DNA of 39,294 nt from Pseudomonas yamanorum. GTDB taxonomy: Bacteria; Pseudomonadota; Gammaproteobacteria; Pseudomonadales; Pseudomonadaceae. This document shows positions 1 through 8,523 of the stretch, one piece after another (position 1 is the first letter of the stretch; the number at the start of each line of letters is the position of its first letter). The DNA is taken from NCBI RefSeq assembly GCF_013386765.1, contig NZ_JACARE010000019.1, positions 69,600-108,893 of the forward strand, in the 5' to 3' direction. The notes under the pieces are model-generated. The model worked only from the letters and a program-made list of their open reading frames with translations. It was not told the origin of the DNA and did not search any database. A program made the translations under genes and the position numbers.

Positions 1-21
1 AACCGACTGAACTACCGCTGC
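1..21 (-). tRNA. tRNA-Asp, 5' end only (cut by window edge)
   Basis: Read on the minus strand, the last 21 bases before the window edge are GCAGCGGTAGTTCAGTCGGTT. They contain a 7-base acceptor strand, TA at positions 8-9 and the D-arm GTTC...GTCGG expected for bacterial tRNA-Asp. The anticodon lies outside the window, so the identity is inferred from the D-arm and from the common Val-Asp tRNA pairing in pseudomonads. It follows tRNA-Val by 55 bases and is probably cotranscribed with it. Confidence 0.65.
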
Positions 22-76
22 GCGTCGGTGCAACCTTTAACGTTGCGTCTTGCCCGAAGGCAAAACTCTCAAGAAG

Positions 77-152
77 TGGTGGGTGATGACGGGATCGAAC
101 CGCCGACCCTCTGCTTGTAAGGCAGATGCTCTCCCAGCTGAGCTAATCACCC
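77..152 (-). tRNA. tRNA-Val (anticodon TAC)
   Basis: The minus strand folds into a complete 76-nt cloverleaf including an encoded CCA. The acceptor GGGTGAT pairs with ATCACCC and the discriminator is A. The anticodon stem is CTGCC/AGCAG-like around the loop CTTACAA, giving anticodon TAC (Val). The T-arm contains GGTTCGATCCC. It is the first gene after the stable-RNA-type promoter at 174-202 and precedes the partial tRNA-Asp. Confidence 0.97.
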
Positions 153-173
153 TTTGCTTCGTTGAGGCCGCGA

Positions 174-202
174 AATTTACGCAGGTAGCGGACCTAAGTC
201 AA
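174..202 (-). promoter_or_regulatory. sigma70 promoter of the tRNA-Val/Asp unit
   Basis: On the minus strand there is a -35 TTGACT (197-202), a 17-base spacer and a -10 TAAATT (174-179). A GC-rich stretch (TCGCGGCC) follows the -10, as in promoters of stable RNA genes under stringent control. The tRNA begins about 22 bases downstream of the -10. The assignment is inferred from sequence. Confidence 0.7.
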
Positions 203-259
203 TAGCCCGCTTGAAGTTTTTCTGAAAAAGACAAAATTGCTTCAGGACCGTCACGCGCC

Positions 260-1039
260 CTACTCGCTGTAAATCATCTTCTTGCTCATGCCACCGTCAA
301 CGACGAACTCCTGCCCGGTCACAAACCCCGCATTGCGCGACAGCAACCACGCCACCATCGCCGCCACGTCTTCCACAGTGCCAACCCTGCCCGCCGGGTG
401 CTGGGCGTGATCGGCATCCGTCAGCGGCTCCGCACGGCGTGCAGCCGGGTCGCGGGCATCGATCCAGCCCGGGCTGACGGCATTGACCCGCACTTCCGGC
501 CCAAGGCTGATGGCCAGCGCATGGGTCAGGGCCAGCAAACCACCCTTGCTCGCCGCGTAGGCCTCGGTGTCCGGTTCCGACTGACGAGCCCGGGTCGAGG
601 CCAGGTTAACAATCGCACCACCGTGAGCCCGCAGGTACGGCGCACAGTGCTTGGCCAGCAACATCGGCCCACTGAGGTTCACCGCCAGCACTCGGTTCCA
701 GTAAGCCAGGTCGAGGCTTTCCAGGGTGATATTGCGCGGGTCGGCCACCGCGGCGTTGCACACCAACGCATCCAGGCGCCCGAACTGGCCAAGCACCTCG
801 GCCACGCCCTGGGCAACCTGCCGCTCATCGGCCACGTCCATGGTGATAAACCAGGCGTTGTCGCCCAGCACCTTGGACACCTTGGAACCGCGCTCACGGT
901 CCAGGTCGGTGAGCACCACCTGCCAGCCTTCGCTGATCAACCAGGCAGCAATCCCCAGGCCGATGCCCCGCGCCGCGCCGGTCACCAGCGCGACCCGCCC
1001 GTTACTGGCGCTTGCCGCCTCCATGGACCACTCGATCAC
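260..1039 (-). CDS. SDR family NAD(P)-dependent oxidoreductase
   Basis: This 259-residue classical short-chain dehydrogenase has the Rossmann glycine motif TGAARGIG near residue 20, an NAA-type motif (CNAAVAD) near 95, and the catalytic pair in YAASKGG near 160 with the upstream catalytic Ser in VNLASTR. The C-terminal FVVDGGMSKKM is typical of the family. The substrate cannot be told from sequence. The start is a GTG whose last bases overlap the metZ stop (GTGA), which implies translational coupling; an ATG five codons later (1024) is an alternative. Its place directly behind metZ is, as I recall, the same in P. aeruginosa, but a role in methionine synthesis is not shown. Confidence 0.9.
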   Translation of the reverse strand: MIEWSMEAASASNGRVALVTGAARGIGLGIAAWLISEGWQVVLTDLDRERGSKVSKVLGDNAWFITMDVADERQVAQGVAEVLGQFGRLDALVCNAAVADPRNITLESLDLAYWNRVLAVNLSGPMLLAKHCAPYLRAHGGAIVNLASTRARQSEPDTEAYAASKGGLLALTHALAISLGPEVRVNAVSPGWIDARDPAARRAEPLTDADHAQHPAGRVGTVEDVAAMVAWLLSRNAGFVTGQEFVVDGGMSKKMIYSE

Positions 1040-2247
1040 AGGGCAGCCAACCCACGGGCCAGATCGGCCTGCAAGTCAGCAACGTCTTCCAGGCCCACGG
1101 CAATGCGGATCAGGCTGTCGCGAATACCGGCCGCTTCACGCTCCTGCGGCGCCAGGCGGCCGTGGGAGGTGGTGCTTGGGTGAGTGATAGTGGTCTTGCT
1201 GTCACCCAGGTTGGCGGTGATGGAGATCAGGCGGGTTGCATCGATAAAGCGCCAGGCGCCCTCTTTGCCGCCCTTGACCTCGAAACTCACCACGGCGCCG
1301 AAACCACGTTGCTGGCGCTGGGCCAACTCGTGTTGCGGGTGGCTCTTGAGCCCGGCGTAGTGGACTTTCTCGATGCCGTCCTGCTGCTCCAGCCACTCGG
1401 CCAAGGCTTGGGCGTTGGCACAATGGGCCTTCATCCGCAGGCTCAGGGTTTCCAGGCCTTTAAGGAAGATCCAGGCGTTGAACGGGCTCAGGGTCGGGCC
1501 GGCGGTTCGCAAGAAGCCCACCACTTCCTTCATCTGCTCGCTGCGACCGGCAACCACACCGCCCATGCAACGGCCCTGGCCGTCGATGAACTTGGTGGCC
1601 GAATGCACGACGATATCCGCGCCCAGCTTCAGCGGCTGCTGCAATGCGGGGGTGCAGAAGCAGTTGTCGACGATCAGCATCGCGCCCTTGGCGTGAGCCA
1701 CCTCGGACAATGCGGCGATGTCTACCAGCTCGGCCAACGGATTGGACGGCGACTCGACGAACAGCAATTTGGTGTTGGCCTTGATGGCCGCGTCCCAGCC
1801 GGACAGGTCCGCCAGCGGCACGTAGTCGACTTCGATGCCAAAGCGCTTGAAGTACTTTTCGAACAGGCTGATGGTCGAGCCAAACACACTGCGCGACACC
1901 AGCACGTGGTCGCCGGCGCTGCACAGGCTCATCACTACCGCAAGAATCGCGGCCATGCCCGTGGCAGTGGCAACGGCTTGCTCGGCGCCTTCCAGCGCGG
2001 CGATACGCTCTTCGAACGCACGCACGGTCGGGTTGGTGTAGCGCGAATAAACGTTGCCCGGCACTTCACCGGCAAAGCGCGCAGCGGCGTCGGCCGCGGT
2101 GCGGAACACGTAGCTGGAGGTAAAGAACATCGGGTCACCGTGCTCACCTTCCGGGGTGCGGTGCTGGCCGGCGCGCACAGCCAGGGTATCGAAAGCTACG
2201 CCATCGAGGTCGCTGTCCAAGCGACCGGCATCCCATTCCTGACTCAT
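1036..2247 (-). CDS. metZ: O-succinylhomoserine sulfhydrylase
   Basis: This 403-residue PLP enzyme of the Cys/Met metabolism family joins O-succinylhomoserine to sulfide to make homocysteine, the direct-sulfhydrylation route to methionine in pseudomonads. Family marks include YSRYTNPT near residue 70, the PLP-phosphate contact region SRSVFGST, the cofactor Asp in LIVDNCF, and the Schiff-base lysine in VHSATKFIDGQGR. The length matches MetZ rather than the longer MetY type. The ATG is preceded by GAGGAG at good spacing. A REPIN separates it from purF upstream, and the SDR gene overlaps its stop by 4 bp. MetB/MetC-like specificity cannot be fully excluded from sequence, but the gene order supports MetZ. 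Confidence 0.93.
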   Translation of the reverse strand: MSQEWDAGRLDSDLDGVAFDTLAVRAGQHRTPEGEHGDPMFFTSSYVFRTAADAAARFAGEVPGNVYSRYTNPTVRAFEERIAALEGAEQAVATATGMAAILAVVMSLCSAGDHVLVSRSVFGSTISLFEKYFKRFGIEVDYVPLADLSGWDAAIKANTKLLFVESPSNPLAELVDIAALSEVAHAKGAMLIVDNCFCTPALQQPLKLGADIVVHSATKFIDGQGRCMGGVVAGRSEQMKEVVGFLRTAGPTLSPFNAWIFLKGLETLSLRMKAHCANAQALAEWLEQQDGIEKVHYAGLKSHPQHELAQRQQRGFGAVVSFEVKGGKEGAWRFIDATRLISITANLGDSKTTITHPSTTSHGRLAPQEREAAGIRDSLIRIAVGLEDVADLQADLARGLAAL

Positions 2248-2300
2248 GCTCTACTCCTCAACTCAATGCTTTAAAAATCCAAACGCCCCCAGGCATAACC

Positions 2301-2400
2301 TGTAGGAGCGAGCTTGCTCGCGAAAGGCTCAAGAACAGCGCGCTAATTCAGAATGCCCGCGTCATCGTTGACGACCTTCGCGAGCAAGCTCGCTCCTACA
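2301..2400. repeat. REPIN (inverted pair of REP elements) between metZ and purF
   Basis: Two REP arms face each other over 100 bp: TGTAGGAGCGAGCTTGCTCG at the left end and its near-exact reverse complement at the right end, each with an internal GCGAGC/GCTCGC palindrome. The right half resembles the left half of the element at 9447-9546, in opposite orientation. REPINs of this kind are abundant in fluorescent pseudomonads and are mobilised by RAYT transposases; none is seen here. Confidence 0.9.
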
Positions 2401-2433
2401 TTGTCAGCCACCGATACCAGGGCCGGTGTCTAC

Positions 2434-3939
2434 TCAGTTGTTGTACAGGTCGATGATCGCGCTGACCGCCTGGGTCTTGATCTTCGAGGAATCGTTACGG
2501 GCCTGCTCGATCTTGTTCAGGTAGGCCTCGTCGACATCGCCGGTGACGTACTTGCCGTCGAACACCGCGCAGTCGAACTCCTCGATCTTGATCTTGCCAC
2601 CGCCGACGGCTTCGATCAGGTCCGGCAGGTCCTGGTAGATCAGCCAGTCGGCGCCGATCAGGTCCGCAACGTCCTGGGTCGAACGGTTGTGGGCGATCAG
2701 TTCGTGGGCGCTCGGCATGTCGATGCCGTACACGTTCGGGTAACGCACGGCTGGCGCGGCGGAACAGAAGTAAACGTTCTTGGCACCGGCTTCGCGGGCC
2801 ATCTGGATGATCTGCTTGCAGGTGGTGCCACGTACGATGGAGTCATCCACCAGCATCACGTTCTTGCCGCGGAATTCCAGCTCGATGGCGTTGAGCTTCT
2901 GACGTACCGACTTCTTGCGCGCCGCCTGGCCGGGCATGATGAAGGTCCGGCCGATGTAGCGGTTCTTGACGAAGCCTTCGCGGAACTTCACGCCCAGGTG
3001 GTTCGCCAGTTCAAGCGCTGCGGTGCGGCTGGTGTCCGGGATCGGGATAACCACGTCAATGTCGTGATCCGGACGCTCGCGCAGGATCTTGTCGGCCAGC
3101 TTCTCACCCATGCGCAGACGCGCCTTGTACACCGAAACACCATCGATGATCGAATCCGGACGCGCCAGGTAGACGTGTTCGAAGATGCACGGGGTGAGTT
3201 TCGGGTTCAGTGCGCACTGACGGGTGTGCAGCTTGCCGTCTTCAGTGATGTAGACCGCTTCGCCCGGCGCCAGGTCGCGGATCAGGGTGAAGCCCAGCAC
3301 GTCCAGGGACACGCTTTCGGAGGCGATCATGTACTCGACGCCTTCGTCGGTGTGACGCTGGCCGAACACGATCGGGCGGATACCGTGGGGGTCGCGGAAA
3401 CCGACGATACCGTAGCCGGTCACCATCGCTACGACGGCGTAACCACCGACGCAACGGTTATGCACGTCAGTCACGGCGGCGAACACGTCTTCTTCGGTCG
3501 GCTGCAGCTTGCCGCGCTGGGCCAGCTCGTGGGCGAACACGTTCAGCAGTACTTCGGAGTCCGAGTTGGTGTTGACGTGGCGCAGGTCAGATTCGTAAAT
3601 CTCCTTGGCCAGCTGTTCAACATTGGTCAGGTTGCCGTTGTGCGCCAGGGTGATGCCATACGGCGAGTTGACGTAAAACGGCTGGGCTTCAGCCGACGTC
3701 GAACTGCCCGCGGTCGGGTAGCGCACGTGGCCAATGCCCATGTGCCCGACCAGGCGCTGCATGTGGCGCTGATGGAACACGTCACGCACCAGACCATTGT
3801 CCTTGCGCAGGAATAACCGGCCGTCGTGGCTGGTCACAATACCGGCAGCATCCTGGCCGCGGTGCTGGAGGACGGTTAGCGCGTCATACAGCGCCTGATT
3901 CACGTTCGACTTACCGACGATACCGACGATGCCACACAT
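2434..3939 (-). CDS. purF: amidophosphoribosyltransferase
   Basis: PurF catalyses the first committed step of purine synthesis, making 5-phosphoribosylamine from PRPP and glutamine. The start is the ATG at 3939, because the next codon is the cysteine (MCGIVGIVG) that must become the N-terminal nucleophile of the class II amidotransferase domain. A TTG three codons upstream (3948) would bury it. AGGGG lies nine bases before this ATG. The N-terminal half is the glutaminase (HNGNLTN, VGGYAVVAM) and the C-terminal half the PRTase fold with the PRPP loop VMLVDDSIVRGTT near residue 365. The product is 501 residues, the usual size. It follows cvpA, as in E. coli and other gammaproteobacteria. Confidence 0.97.
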   Translation of the reverse strand: MCGIVGIVGKSNVNQALYDALTVLQHRGQDAAGIVTSHDGRLFLRKDNGLVRDVFHQRHMQRLVGHMGIGHVRYPTAGSSTSAEAQPFYVNSPYGITLAHNGNLTNVEQLAKEIYESDLRHVNTNSDSEVLLNVFAHELAQRGKLQPTEEDVFAAVTDVHNRCVGGYAVVAMVTGYGIVGFRDPHGIRPIVFGQRHTDEGVEYMIASESVSLDVLGFTLIRDLAPGEAVYITEDGKLHTRQCALNPKLTPCIFEHVYLARPDSIIDGVSVYKARLRMGEKLADKILRERPDHDIDVVIPIPDTSRTAALELANHLGVKFREGFVKNRYIGRTFIMPGQAARKKSVRQKLNAIELEFRGKNVMLVDDSIVRGTTCKQIIQMAREAGAKNVYFCSAAPAVRYPNVYGIDMPSAHELIAHNRSTQDVADLIGADWLIYQDLPDLIEAVGGGKIKIEEFDCAVFDGKYVTGDVDEAYLNKIEQARNDSSKIKTQAVSAIIDLYNN

Positions 3940-3980
3940 GCGACGCAACCCCTACTTAATGAATCTTGACTGAACACAAC

Positions 3981-4538
3981 TTACTGAGGCGTTTTGGCCG
4001 GCAAGAGGTGTTCCTTGAACGGAAGATCAGCGGGTACGCTGATCCCGCTGGCCAGCCACTGACTGCTCCACCCCAAAATGAGGTTTTTGGACCAATCTGC
4101 AACCAATAGAAATTTTGGCACGAGTACCGACTCCTGCCACCACGAATCCTGCTGTACCGGCCCCAGGCTCAACAGCCCGACCGCCACGACCACCAGCAGC
4201 CCGCCACGGGCGGCGCCGAAGGCCATGCCGAGAAATCGATCGGTCCCGGAGAGGCCGGTGACACGTATCAATTCGCCGATAAGATAATTGACCATTGCCC
4301 CCACCAACAACGTGGCGATGAACATGATGGCGCAGCCCGCGATGACGCGAGCCGAAGGTGTCTCGATGTATCCGGCCAGGTAGACCGACAATGAACCGCC
4401 GAACATCCAGGCTACTACCCCTGCGATGATCCATGTCAGCAACGACAGTGCTTCTTTAACGAAGCCGCGGCTTAGACTGATCAAAGCGGAGATGGCGACG
4501 ATTGCAACGATCGCCCAGTCAACCCAGGTAAATGGCAC
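3981..4538 (-). CDS. cvpA: CvpA family inner-membrane protein
   Basis: This 185-residue protein begins MPFTWVDWAIVAIVAISALI and contains about four hydrophobic segments (roughly residues 5-22, 28-45, 65-85 and 102-120), as in CvpA proteins. E. coli CvpA is needed for colicin V production and lies next to purF; its biochemical role is unclear. The start codon is GTG, with AGG some ten bases upstream. It sits 41 bp before purF on the same strand and is likely cotranscribed with it. Of the two candidate reading frames over this stretch, only this one has the hydrophobic pattern and family start. Confidence 0.93.
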   Translation of the reverse strand: MPFTWVDWAIVAIVAISALISLSRGFVKEALSLLTWIIAGVVAWMFGGSLSVYLAGYIETPSARVIAGCAIMFIATLLVGAMVNYLIGELIRVTGLSGTDRFLGMAFGAARGGLLVVVAVGLLSLGPVQQDSWWQESVLVPKFLLVADWSKNLILGWSSQWLASGISVPADLPFKEHLLPAKTPQ

Positions 4539-4644
4539 AGTTCAGCCTACAGACGGATAAGGCGGCGCATTTTAGCAGAGCGCCGGGCTATCGGTAAGCT
4601 GTGATTGGCAGTGCATTTGAAATCAATGAGTTGCGCCAGATAAA

Positions 4645-4710
4645 TGCAGGAGCCGGCTTGCCGGCGATAGCGTCCTCGAGGCCGCCATCGCCGGCAAGCC
4701 GGCTCCTACA
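4645..4710. repeat. REPIN between dedD and cvpA
   Basis: Inverted REP pair. The left arm is GGAGCCGGCTTGCCGGCGAT after TGCA, and the right arm is its reverse complement ending in CTCCTACA. The spacer of about 16 bases makes it the shortest REPIN in the window. It lies just after the dedD stop and could act as a transcript-stabilising or terminating hairpin. Confidence 0.88.
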
Positions 4711-4713
4711 GTT

Positions 4714-5376
4714 TTAACCGCGCTCAGGCTGGAAGCGAACCACAAAACCTTTCAGGTTCTGCTGGCGGTCCAGCAAGTCCCGCAGGCGATCGGCTTCGGC
4801 ACGCTCGATCAACGGTCCGATAAAGACCCGGTTCTTGCCATCGGCACTGCGGATATAGGCGTTGTAACCCTGAGTACGCAGCTTTTTCTGCAACGCATCA
4901 GCACTTTCGCGGTTTGCCAGGCTGGCCAGCTGGATCGACCAAGTGATCGGCAAGCCGTTCGGATCGATGCGGCTCTGGCCCACGTCCGGCTTACCCGGTG
5001 CAGCCGGTTGTGGCGCTACCGGTTTTGGCGCAGGCGCAGGCGTTGCAGGCTTGGCCGCGACGGCCGGAGCAGCAGGCGCAGGCTTCACCACCGGCACGCT
5101 CGGCTGAATCGGCATCGACGGCGCTTGTTGTGCAGCCACTTCGTCATCGGTCGGCACCGGCTCTTCTTCAGGCAACGCCTGCGGCTCGGGCACCACCACC
5201 GGCTCAACCTGAACCTGGGGCACCGCTGGCGCCTGTGGCGCAGCCGGAGCTTCTACAACCACCTGGCGCTGCTCGTCCTGGCGGGAAAACAGCATCGGCA
5301 GAAAAATCACCGCCAACGCCACCAGAACCAGGGCTCCGACCATTCGCTGCTTGTATGCGCTATCCAGTAATGCCAT
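4714..5376 (-). CDS. dedD: SPOR-domain cell division protein (DedD-like)
   Basis: The 220-residue protein has a short cytoplasmic start (MALLDSAYKQR), one membrane helix (about residues 12-31, VGALVLVALAVIFLPMLF), a long Ala/Pro/Val-rich periplasmic linker and a C-terminal SPOR domain (about 140-220: WSIQLASLANRESAD ... VFIGPLIERAEADRLRDLL). SPOR domains bind denuded septal peptidoglycan. The start at 5376 is chosen because it is preceded by GGAGG nine bases upstream and gives the family N-terminus; a longer frame to 5475 has no such signal. The gene overlaps the end of folC by 17 bp, so translation is probably coupled. The symbol follows the E. coli position next to cvpA. Confidence 0.9.
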   Translation of the reverse strand: MALLDSAYKQRMVGALVLVALAVIFLPMLFSRQDEQRQVVVEAPAAPQAPAVPQVQVEPVVVPEPQALPEEEPVPTDDEVAAQQAPSMPIQPSVPVVKPAPAAPAVAAKPATPAPAPKPVAPQPAAPGKPDVGQSRIDPNGLPITWSIQLASLANRESADALQKKLRTQGYNAYIRSADGKNRVFIGPLIERAEADRLRDLLDRQQNLKGFVVRFQPERG

Positions 5377-6667
5377 GTGCAGCTTCCTCCGTGGAGCGCC
5401 GGGACAACCATTCGAGCGCCTCGGCAACACAATAAAATGATCCGAACAACAGAATCTCATCCTCAGGCGTCGCAATCGCGCACTGGGCTTCCAGGGCGGC
5501 TGTCACGCTTGCATGGGACGTCACCGACGCACCAAGGTTCTGCAACGCTACCTGCAACTCGGCAGCAGGACGACTGCGCGGTGTATCCAGCGGCGCAACT
5601 GCCCAGGCTTGAACGTTGTCCAGCAAGGGCGCAACCACGCCATCCAGGTCTTTATCGGACAACAACCCGAACACCGCCAGGCGGCGACCGACAGGCGGCG
5701 TGCGCGCCAGGCGCTTGGCCAGGTATTCGGCGGCGTGAGGGTTATGCCCCACGTCCAGCAACAGGTTCAGGCGCTTGCCATTCCAGTCGAAGGCACGTCG
5801 ATCAAGACGCCCCACCACGCGAGTAGCCTGCAACGTAGCGGCAATCTGCTCGGCATGCCAGGGCAAATCCAGCAACAGATAGGCTTGCAGGGCAAGGGCC
5901 GCGTTTTCCATCGGCAGGTTCAGCAGCGGCAGGTCGCGCAACTCGACAGCCTGGCCGCGTGCATCAAGCCCGTGCCATTGCCAATGCTGCTCGCCAATCT
6001 CGAGATTGAAATCACGCCCACGCAGGAAGAACGGGCAATCCAGCTCACGCACCTTGTCCAGCAAGGTATGCGGTGGATCCAGGTCGCCGCACAGTGCCGG
6101 CTTGCCCTGGCGGAAGATCCCAGCCTTTTCATAGGCCACGGATTCACGGGTGTTACCCAGGTAGTCGGCATGGTCGACGCCGATGCTGGTGACCAGCGCC
6201 AGGTCGGCATCCACCACGTTGACCGTGTCCAGTCGCCCGCCCAGGCCAACTTCCAGCACCACCACATCGAGTTGTGCACGCTCGAACAGCCAGAACGCCG
6301 CCAGGGTGCCCATCTCGAAATAGGTCAGGGAAATTTCGCCACGCCCGGCATCGAGTGCGGCGAAGGCTTCGCAGAGCTGCTCGTCAGTGGCTTCGACGCC
6401 ATTGAGTTGCACCCGCTCGTTGTAGCGCAGCAGGTGCGGCGAGTTGTACACGCCGACCTTCAGGCCCTGGGCTTGCAGCAAGGCTGCGACAAAGGCGCAG
6501 GTAGAGCCCTTGCCGTTGGTGCCGGTGACCGTGATCACGCGCGGCGCCGGCCTGCCCAACCCGAGGCGGGCCGCTACCTGTTGCGAGCGCTCCAGGCCCA
6601 TGTCGATGGCTGACGGATGCAACTGCTCAAGGTAGGCGAGCCATTCGCCCAGGGTACGTTGGGTCAT
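5360..6667 (-). CDS. folC: bifunctional dihydrofolate synthase / folylpolyglutamate synthase
   Basis: This 435-residue Mur-ligase-family enzyme adds glutamate to dihydropteroate and to folates. The P-loop GTNGKGSTCAF is near residue 50, the Mur-type core includes VLEVGLGGRLDTVNVV near 145 and TSIGVDHADYLG near 165, and the C-terminal domain contains LLDVGHNPHAAEYLAKRL near 310. The length is typical. The ATG overlaps the accD stop as ATGA, and its own end overlaps dedD, which makes accD-folC-dedD a tightly packed unit. Confidence 0.96.
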   Translation of the reverse strand: MTQRTLGEWLAYLEQLHPSAIDMGLERSQQVAARLGLGRPAPRVITVTGTNGKGSTCAFVAALLQAQGLKVGVYNSPHLLRYNERVQLNGVEATDEQLCEAFAALDAGRGEISLTYFEMGTLAAFWLFERAQLDVVVLEVGLGGRLDTVNVVDADLALVTSIGVDHADYLGNTRESVAYEKAGIFRQGKPALCGDLDPPHTLLDKVRELDCPFFLRGRDFNLEIGEQHWQWHGLDARGQAVELRDLPLLNLPMENAALALQAYLLLDLPWHAEQIAATLQATRVVGRLDRRAFDWNGKRLNLLLDVGHNPHAAEYLAKRLARTPPVGRRLAVFGLLSDKDLDGVVAPLLDNVQAWAVAPLDTPRSRPAAELQVALQNLGASVTSHASVTAALEAQCAIATPEDEILLFGSFYCVAEALEWLSRRSTEEAAHGITG

Positions 6668-7584
6668 ATGTTTGCAGGCACCGGCGGCACGACGATCGGC
6701 TCTACTTTAGGTGCGACGTACACAGGTGTCGGCAGGCCCATCATTTGTGCCAGCAGATTACCCAGGCGCGGACGCAGTTCGCCACGCGCAATGATCAGGT
6801 CGATCGCGCCGTGCTCCAGCAGGAATTCGCTGCGCTGGAAGCCTTCCGGCAGTTTTTCGCGCACGGTCTGCTCGATCACACGCGGGCCGGCGAAGCCGAT
6901 CAGGGCTTTGGGCTCACCGACGATCACGTCACCCAGCATTGCCAGGCTGGCGGAAACGCCGCCGTAGACCGGATCGGTCAGCACGGAGATGAACGGAATA
7001 CCTTCTTCACGCAGACGCGCCAGTACCGCGGAGGTCTTGGCCATTTGCATCAGGGAAATCAGTGCTTCCTGCATCCGCGCGCCGCCGGACGCTGCGAAGC
7101 AGATCATCGGGCAACGGTTTTCCAGGGCGTAGTTGGCGGCACGTACGAAACGCTCACCGACGATGGCACCCATGGAACCACCCATGAAGGAGAATTCGAA
7201 GGCGGAAACCACTACCGGCATGCCCAGCAGCTTGCCGCTGACGGAAATCAGCGCGTCCTTTTCACCGGTCTGCTTCTGGGCAGCGGTCAGGCGGTCCTTG
7301 TACTTCTTGCCGTCGCGGAATTTCAGACGGTCAACCGGCTCCAGGTCGGCGCCCAGCTCGGAGCGACCGTCGGCGTCGAGGAAGATATCAATGCGGGCGC
7401 GGGCGCCGATACGCATGTGGTGGTTGCACTTGGGGCAAACGTCCAGGGTCTTTTCCAGCTCCGGGCGGTACAACACCGCGTCGCAGGATGGGCACTTGTG
7501 CCAAAGACCTTCAGGAACCGAGCTTTTCTTCACCTCGGAACGCATGATCGAGGGGATCAGTTTGTCTACTAACCAGTTGCTCAT
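6664..7584 (-). CDS. accD: acetyl-CoA carboxylase carboxyltransferase subunit beta
   Basis: AccD pairs with AccA to move the carboxyl group from carboxybiotin to acetyl-CoA, giving malonyl-CoA for fatty acid synthesis. The N-terminal zinc ribbon is seen as CPSC near residue 28 and CPKC some 20 residues later. The crotonase-like core contains SGGARMQEALISLMQM and DPVYGGVSAS. The start at 7584 gives the family N-terminus MSNWLVDKLIP and is preceded by GGAGAAAG; the frame extends 11 codons further without a ribosome site. The product is 306 residues with a proline-rich tail. The 243 bp upstream (7585-7827) separate it from trpF and probably hold its own promoter, which I could not define. Confidence 0.97.
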   Translation of the reverse strand: MSNWLVDKLIPSIMRSEVKKSSVPEGLWHKCPSCDAVLYRPELEKTLDVCPKCNHHMRIGARARIDIFLDADGRSELGADLEPVDRLKFRDGKKYKDRLTAAQKQTGEKDALISVSGKLLGMPVVVSAFEFSFMGGSMGAIVGERFVRAANYALENRCPMICFAASGGARMQEALISLMQMAKTSAVLARLREEGIPFISVLTDPVYGGVSASLAMLGDVIVGEPKALIGFAGPRVIEQTVREKLPEGFQRSEFLLEHGAIDLIIARGELRPRLGNLLAQMMGLPTPVYVAPKVEPIVVPPVPANI

Positions 7585-7827
7585 GCTTTCTTTCTCCAGT
7601 ACCGGTGGCTTGAACACAGCCCCGCGTATGCCCTTGAGCTAAATTCATATGTGGCGATGACACAAGCTGGACGGGGTCAGACGTTCGACCTGCCATTTCC
7701 TGCCTGTGTCCTCAGCCTTCCAGACAACCTGCCATGCAGGGTTGCCACTTCATTTCCGGGCCTCCCACAGGCGGCGCCGGGCTGTTTTACACAGTGGTAG
7801 TTATGGACGGCGGCAGACTGCCAGCCG

Positions 7828-8460
7828 TCACATCGTCCCGCTGCTGTCGCGCACGGCTTGCATGAATGCGCGAATCTTTGCGTGATCCTTGATGCCCTTG
7901 CCCTGCTCCACCCCGCCGCTGACGTCCACGGCATACGGCCGAACCTGCTGGATGGCACTCGCCACGTTGCCTGGATTCAGACCGCCCGCGAGGATGATCG
8001 GCTTGCTCAATCCCTCGGGAATCAACGACCAGTCGAACGCTTCGCCAGTGCCACCGGGAACGCCTTCGACGTAGGTGTCGAGAAGAATCCCGCGAGCGCC
8101 AGTATAAGCAGCGCATGCCGCAGCGATATCGTCACCGGCCTTGACCCGCAGCGCCTTGATATACGGACGCTGATAGCTTTCGCACTCGTCAGGGCTTTCA
8201 TCGCCATGGAACTGCAGCATGTCCAGTGGCACGGCATCGAGGGTTTCGTTGAGTTCGCAGCGGCTGGCGTTGACGAACAAGCCCACGGTGGTCACGAATG
8301 GCGGCAACGCGGCAATGATCGCCCGCGCCTGCACCACATTCACCGCCCGCGGGCTCTTGGCATAAAACACGAAACCGATGGCATCGGCCCCCGCCTCGAC
8401 CGCCGCCAACGCGTCCTCTATGCGGGTAATCCCGCAAATCTTGCTGCGAACGGCAGACAT
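7828..8460 (-). CDS. trpF: phosphoribosylanthranilate isomerase
   Basis: TrpF converts N-(5'-phosphoribosyl)anthranilate to CdRP in tryptophan synthesis. The 210-residue TIM barrel begins with the family mark KICGITR (general base Cys) near residue 8, followed by GADAIGFVFY, LFVN near residue 61, LQFHGDE near 81, the acid residue in ILLDTYV near 127, ILAGGLNPGNV near 159 and AVDVSGGVEQGKGIKD near 178. In pseudomonads trpF is separate from the other trp genes and stands, as here, between truA and accD. GAGG lies upstream of the ATG. Confidence 0.97.
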   Translation of the reverse strand: MSAVRSKICGITRIEDALAAVEAGADAIGFVFYAKSPRAVNVVQARAIIAALPPFVTTVGLFVNASRCELNETLDAVPLDMLQFHGDESPDECESYQRPYIKALRVKAGDDIAAACAAYTGARGILLDTYVEGVPGGTGEAFDWSLIPEGLSKPIILAGGLNPGNVASAIQQVRPYAVDVSGGVEQGKGIKDHAKIRAFMQAVRDSSGTM

Positions 8461-8523
8461 GTCGATGAAACCTCAGGGCGTGTCCGGGAAAGTCCCGGAT
8501 GGTAACAAATGCTTTTGAGGGCG

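Noticed and set aside
2353..3816. Long plus-strand open frame opposite purF
   Set aside because: It has no family motif and a Val/Asp/His-rich composition typical of antisense frames in high-GC genes, while purF is unmistakable on the other strand.
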